This document shows positions 31,319-33,729 of a DNA stretch of 33,729 nucleotides, in pieces. Under the pieces are notes generated by a model, which was not told the origin of the DNA, made no database searches, and was given only the letters and a program-made list of their open reading frames with translations. The position numbers and the translations under genes were made by a program. Location: positions 1-33,729 of IMG/VR virus record IMGVR_UViG_3300014880_000077. One strand, 5' to 3'. Each line of letters starts with the position of its first letter. Position 1 is the first letter of the stretch. Source of the stretch: a virus.

Positions 31319-31503
31319 TACAAGTCTTTTAGAAGTTCCTGAACAGCAAGCCGAGTAACCACCAAACACTCTTTGCGACGCTCGTTATCTGATGGACTGT
31401 ATATTCCGTTACGAGCAAGCCGAGCCATTGCTTTAAGTTCCACAAGAGTTGCGAACTCATTCAAAACAATGTCTTCGTTGCTTAAGTGGTCGTTGCCAGC
31501 CAT
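31318..31503 (-). CDS. Small protein, tandem paralog set, member 3
   Basis: This 61-residue protein clearly resembles member 2 (E-x-K-A-x-x-R-L and K-E-C-x-V-V-T in the same spacing). It ends at a TAG that shares its last base with a palindrome copy. Function unknown; the tandem arrangement points to local gene duplication. Confidence 0.65.
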   Translation of the reverse strand: MAGNDHLSNEDIVLNEFATLVELKAMARLARNGIYSPSDNERRKECLVVTRLAVQELLKDL

Positions 31504-31530
31504 TTATTCCTCCTTACTGTATTTTTCCGG

Positions 31531-32865
31531 CTATTCGCCGAACGGATCAATCGTCGCCACGTGTTCGTTTAGTCTCCCAACATCCAATTCCTGCACCTCA
31601 GTCTCCAACATCCCTAAGCACGGCTCGCGATGCTTACACCAATACTCACAGTGCTCCCCTTCATTCCGATAGAACCGGCCATCCCGAATCATCCCCGCTA
31701 AACGCAGTATATCCGCTGACCTAGCCTGCAAGAAAGCCCACGGACGATCCGTCACAATATGTCCCGGCCCAGCTTGCTCCCCCTTCTTATAGCCATGTAT
31801 CCACTTATCGTTGATCACCTGCTTCTTGCGCATGCGACCGGTGTCAGGGTTCATCTCCTTCCCGCCGGCAGGATCATCCACGTACTTGGTGTACTGGTCC
31901 TTCTGCCTAGGCATATAATCCCGCATCCAGATCAGCACGGTCTTTTGTGGGATCAGCATTGGCCACTTCGAAGTTCCAATCAAGCTCTGACAAACCGAAC
32001 AGGGGCCAGCATAAACTAGCTCGCCCTCGTCACTATATTTCGGACGGCACTCGGAACATGAAGGGACACCTTTATGAACTGCAAAGCCATACAGCGTGAG
32101 TTGGAGGTCCAGCTTGGCAGCAGTCGGCCCAGGTCGAAAATCGTTAATACGGAACTTAATATCTCGAAGGGCGAATACTCCGTCGTCATAATATCCAGCT
32201 TGGTCAATCGTTCCTGTAAAGTAGAATGTGCGGGAGAATTCATCTTTAAGTTCCAGTACAAAAGACTGTTCGAGAATCGTAGCATGGAAAGTCTGGTTGT
32301 CCTTGTGCCGCTGGTACCCCAGGAGCATTGTACAATACTCTGGACAGACGGCCTGTGCTTGGGCGCGGAGAGTCGGATACTTAGCGGAAAGGCGGGGTGG
32401 AATTTTCGAGTCGCGGCAAGCGGTGTCGAACTCACGGAGGAATAGTTGCATGATGTCTACGTATGTAATCGCAAAATTCCGCGACTCGTGCATATGTTGA
32501 ATCACGCGGTGCCCTGCCGTCCCCATGACAGCCGCAAAGAAGGTATCCTCTTCCTCGTGGCCAATCACCCAGCGATAAAGGAACATCATCGGACACTTGC
32601 GATAATCTTGGAGCATGGACTGGCGGAAGTATAGGTTACCACAGAGGTCAGCGATAGCCGGGGAGTAGTTCAGAACGTTGCCACCGTAAGTGGGTTCGTT
32701 GGTGAGAGCTTTCAGTTCAGCGAGGGCGATGAGCCGGTCAGCCGACTTGGCATCCTCTTCGGAAAGTAGGCGAGTAGTGGTATGCTGCGAGCCATCCGGT
32801 TTCGCAACGTCGCCCAGCGAATCAAAGCCATCAGGGTCAGCAGAATTATAGTCGGCGAAAGGCAT
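31531..32865 (-). CDS. PD-(D/E)XK nuclease, Cas4/RecB-like
   Basis: The protein is about 444 residues from the ATG at 32865 (MPFADYNSADPD). LQDYRKCPMMFLYRWVIGHE gives the first Cys and helix, then FAAVMGTAGHRVIQHMHES, TFYFTGTIDQAGYYDDGVFA followed by LRDIKFR, and KLDLQLTLYGFAVHKG, matching the PDDEXK_1 / Cas4-RecB nuclease layout (D ... D-x-K ... Q-L-x-x-Y). An internal zinc-ribbon-like insert (CSECRPKY ... CSVCQSL) and a final Cys group (EHCEYWCKHREPCLG) could hold an Fe-S cluster with the first Cys, as in Cas4-like enzymes; that is inference. A role in DNA end processing or recombination is likely. A palindrome near-copy lies just upstream. Confidence 0.82.
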   Translation of the reverse strand: MPFADYNSADPDGFDSLGDVAKPDGSQHTTTRLLSEEDAKSADRLIALAELKALTNEPTYGGNVLNYSPAIADLCGNLYFRQSMLQDYRKCPMMFLYRWVIGHEEEDTFFAAVMGTAGHRVIQHMHESRNFAITYVDIMQLFLREFDTACRDSKIPPRLSAKYPTLRAQAQAVCPEYCTMLLGYQRHKDNQTFHATILEQSFVLELKDEFSRTFYFTGTIDQAGYYDDGVFALRDIKFRINDFRPGPTAAKLDLQLTLYGFAVHKGVPSCSECRPKYSDEGELVYAGPCSVCQSLIGTSKWPMLIPQKTVLIWMRDYMPRQKDQYTKYVDDPAGGKEMNPDTGRMRKKQVINDKWIHGYKKGEQAGPGHIVTDRPWAFLQARSADILRLAGMIRDGRFYRNEGEHCEYWCKHREPCLGMLETEVQELDVGRLNEHVATIDPFGE

Positions 32866-32869
32866 ATTA

Positions 32870-32884
32870 GTTTCCACTGGAAAT
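32870..32884. repeat. Dispersed palindrome, near-copy, last base changed
   Basis: GTTTCCACTGGAAAT is intergenic, 4 bp upstream of the Cas4/RecB-like start codon. Confidence 0.75.
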
Positions 32885-32896
32885 TCTGTTTATCTA

Positions 32897-33094
32897 TTAT
32901 CTGTCAGGTCGAACTGGTATGACGATGTACCCCTTTGAACAAACTTCCTCAGCCCGCTTTCTGTCCGTGTAAATCATCAAGGGGTAGGTGTGTGTGTTCA
33001 GGCGGCCAATGGTATCGATGACACCGGAGTCGGTACGGCAGACGACGTACCAACAACCATTTGAATCAGGTGCGAAGTAGAGAGGTGGATTCAT
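32897..33094 (-). CDS. Small hypothetical protein
   Basis: This 65-residue, beta-rich protein (PLYFAPDSNGCWYVVCRTDS, then YPLMIYTDRKRAEEVCSKGY) is of a type common in phages. The function is unknown. It overlaps the upstream gene by ATGA. Confidence 0.6.
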   Translation of the reverse strand: MNPPLYFAPDSNGCWYVVCRTDSGVIDTIGRLNTHTYPLMIYTDRKRAEEVCSKGYIVIPVRPDR

Positions 33095-33498
33095 TTTGGA
33101 AAGAACTTCTTTCTAGCGGCTTGGCGAGTTTTCCTGGTAATCCTGAAGTTACCACGCACTTTCTTTTTTACCGACTTGTCGATTTTCCTCGCTGGTCGAT
33201 CAATCCGGCTAATGAGTTCCTGCTGTTCACGTTGGGAAATCACTACGTTGTAATAAGACCAGCTAAGGATCGCAAATCGCCGCATGGCATCACACATAGC
33301 CTGCTGCTCTTTCTTTGGCCGCTTAAGTCTGTCTTTATCGTAGACTAAAGCTGTATAAAAAAGCGGGTCTTGCTCTTTAATAGCCTCAAAAGCCTCAGCG
33401 AGTAGTACCTTCTCCACGGTGACAGGAAGGGTGGGGAGCATTTTAGCCGCAGTTTGTTTAGAGTCTGGTTTGCGGAGTTTGGGAGGTTTATGTTTCAT
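33091..33498 (-). CDS. Basic hypothetical protein
   Basis: This 135-residue protein is strongly basic (HKPPKLRKPDSKQTAAKMLP at the start; RPARKIDKSVKKKVRGNFRI then RKTRQAARKKFFPK at the end), with a helical middle (EAFEAIKEQDPLFYTALVYD). Nucleic-acid binding is plausible from charge alone. It overlaps the partial gene upstream and the small gene downstream by ATGA. Confidence 0.62.
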   Translation of the reverse strand: MKHKPPKLRKPDSKQTAAKMLPTLPVTVEKVLLAEAFEAIKEQDPLFYTALVYDKDRLKRPKKEQQAMCDAMRRFAILSWSYYNVVISQREQQELISRIDRPARKIDKSVKKKVRGNFRITRKTRQAARKKFFPK

Positions 33499-33729
33499 GG
33501 GAATTCCTCATCAATGATTGTTTCCAGTGGAACTTTCTGTCCCGCAAATTCGTGTGTACAATCTCCTTGGAAGTGAAGGATTCCTTCCGTTAATATAAAA
33601 TGGCAACGCGGTGTTTCCACGACATTTTTATTCTCGTCAAACGTTTTGTGTGGATAGGCGAGCGTTTTGTGTGGATAGGCGAGCGTTTTGTGTGGATAGG
33701 CGAGCGTTTTGTGTGGATAGGCGAGTAAC
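33495..33729 (-). CDS. Partial DUF6527-like protein with in-frame heptapeptide repeats
   Basis: This open frame enters from the right edge and ends at TGA 33495-33497, overlapping the next ATG (ATGA). Only the last 77 residues are here. The end reads PRCHFILTEGIL, then HFQGDCTHEFAGQKVPLETI. This matches the closing pattern C-H-F-x-x-x-x-G-x-I/L-x-F-x-x-D-C-T-H-x-x-A-G-x-x-V of DUF6527 proteins (function unknown). Before it, LAYPHKT is repeated four times, encoded by the perfect 21-bp tandem repeat at 33642-33725. A degraded palindrome (GTTTCCAGTGGAACT, 33520-33534) encodes the VPLET part. The start codon is outside the window. Confidence 0.7.
   Translation of the reverse strand, partial: LLAYPHKTLAYPHKTLAYPHKTLAYPHKTFDENKNVVETPRCHFILTEGILHFQGDCTHEFAGQKVPLETIIDEEFP
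33520..33534. repeat. Dispersed palindrome, degraded copy
   Basis: GTTTCCAGTGGAACT lies inside the partial DUF6527-like gene. The right arm has two changes, so it may be chance. Confidence 0.45.
33642..33725. repeat. Four perfect 21-bp tandem repeats
   Basis: Four identical 21-base units (CGTTTTGTGTGGATAGGCGA plus G) run to within 4 bases of the right end. They are read in frame on the minus strand as LAYPHKT. The array may continue past the window. Confidence 0.95.

Noticed and set aside
33642-33725. Iterons of a replication origin
   Set aside because: The 21-bp spacing fits iterons, but the units are in frame in a gene whose end matches a known family, so coding repeats are the simpler reading; an origin is not excluded.
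1-33729. tRNA or other structured RNA genes
   Set aside because: I saw no tRNA-like cloverleaf on reading the gaps, and the gaps are too short; a covariance search would be needed to be certain.

Overview
The window is a piece of a tailed double-stranded DNA bacteriophage (Caudoviricetes-like) genome. A large terminase, a portal protein, a LamG/beta-repeat virion protein and a beta-helix tailspike-like protein lie beside a replication and recombination module. I recognise no ribosomal, tRNA or housekeeping genes. Ribosome binding sites are bacterial (GGAG/AAGGA). I cannot name the host. All 44 supported genes lie on the minus strand, packed with ATGA or TAATG overlaps or very short gaps. The longest gene-free stretches are 22575-22830 (256 bp) and 25497-25721 (225 bp); no gap exceeds 300 bp. 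Long plus-strand open frames are shadows.

In transcription order (right to left): 33729-27612 holds many small, mostly unknown genes, a Cas4/RecB-like nuclease, three small tandem paralogs, a MazG/Nmad1-like protein and a DUF4031 protein. 27609-25722 holds a second PD-(D/E)XK-like nuclease and two unknown genes. A consensus sigma-70 promoter with an A/T-rich upstream element (25643-25715) then leads into an SSB-like candidate, a ParB-like protein and a phage sigma factor. Next comes a RecD2-type helicase split into two genes about 1.6 kb apart, with a NUDIX hydrolase, an HNH endonuclease, a DUF3820 protein and a small protein between the halves. After these come a 1076-residue primase fused to an MCM-like helicase, an unknown gene, a glycosyltransferase, a RuvC-like resolvase, a Cys-rich protein, TerL, the portal, small structural genes, the tailspike and the LamG protein. 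The last is a partial gene running off the left end.

The outstanding feature is a dispersed short palindrome, GTTTCCASTGGAAAC (S = G or C), often extended to A-GTTTCCASTGGAAAC-T. I count 19 exact copies, plus about eight near-copies, spread over the whole window at roughly 0.2-2.7 kb intervals. Six exact copies fill small intergenic gaps and thirteen lie inside coding genes. Eleven of those thirteen are read in one frame, as Val-Ser-(Thr/Ser)-Gly-Asn, mostly in apparent linkers or tails. The arms GTTTC...GAAAC are those of bacterial parS (TGTTTCACGTGAAACA), and the window encodes a ParB-like protein with a copy inside its gene and another just upstream. I infer, without proof, a phage-wide array of ParB-like binding sites that could serve in genome organisation, partition, packaging or stoperator-like control of transcription.
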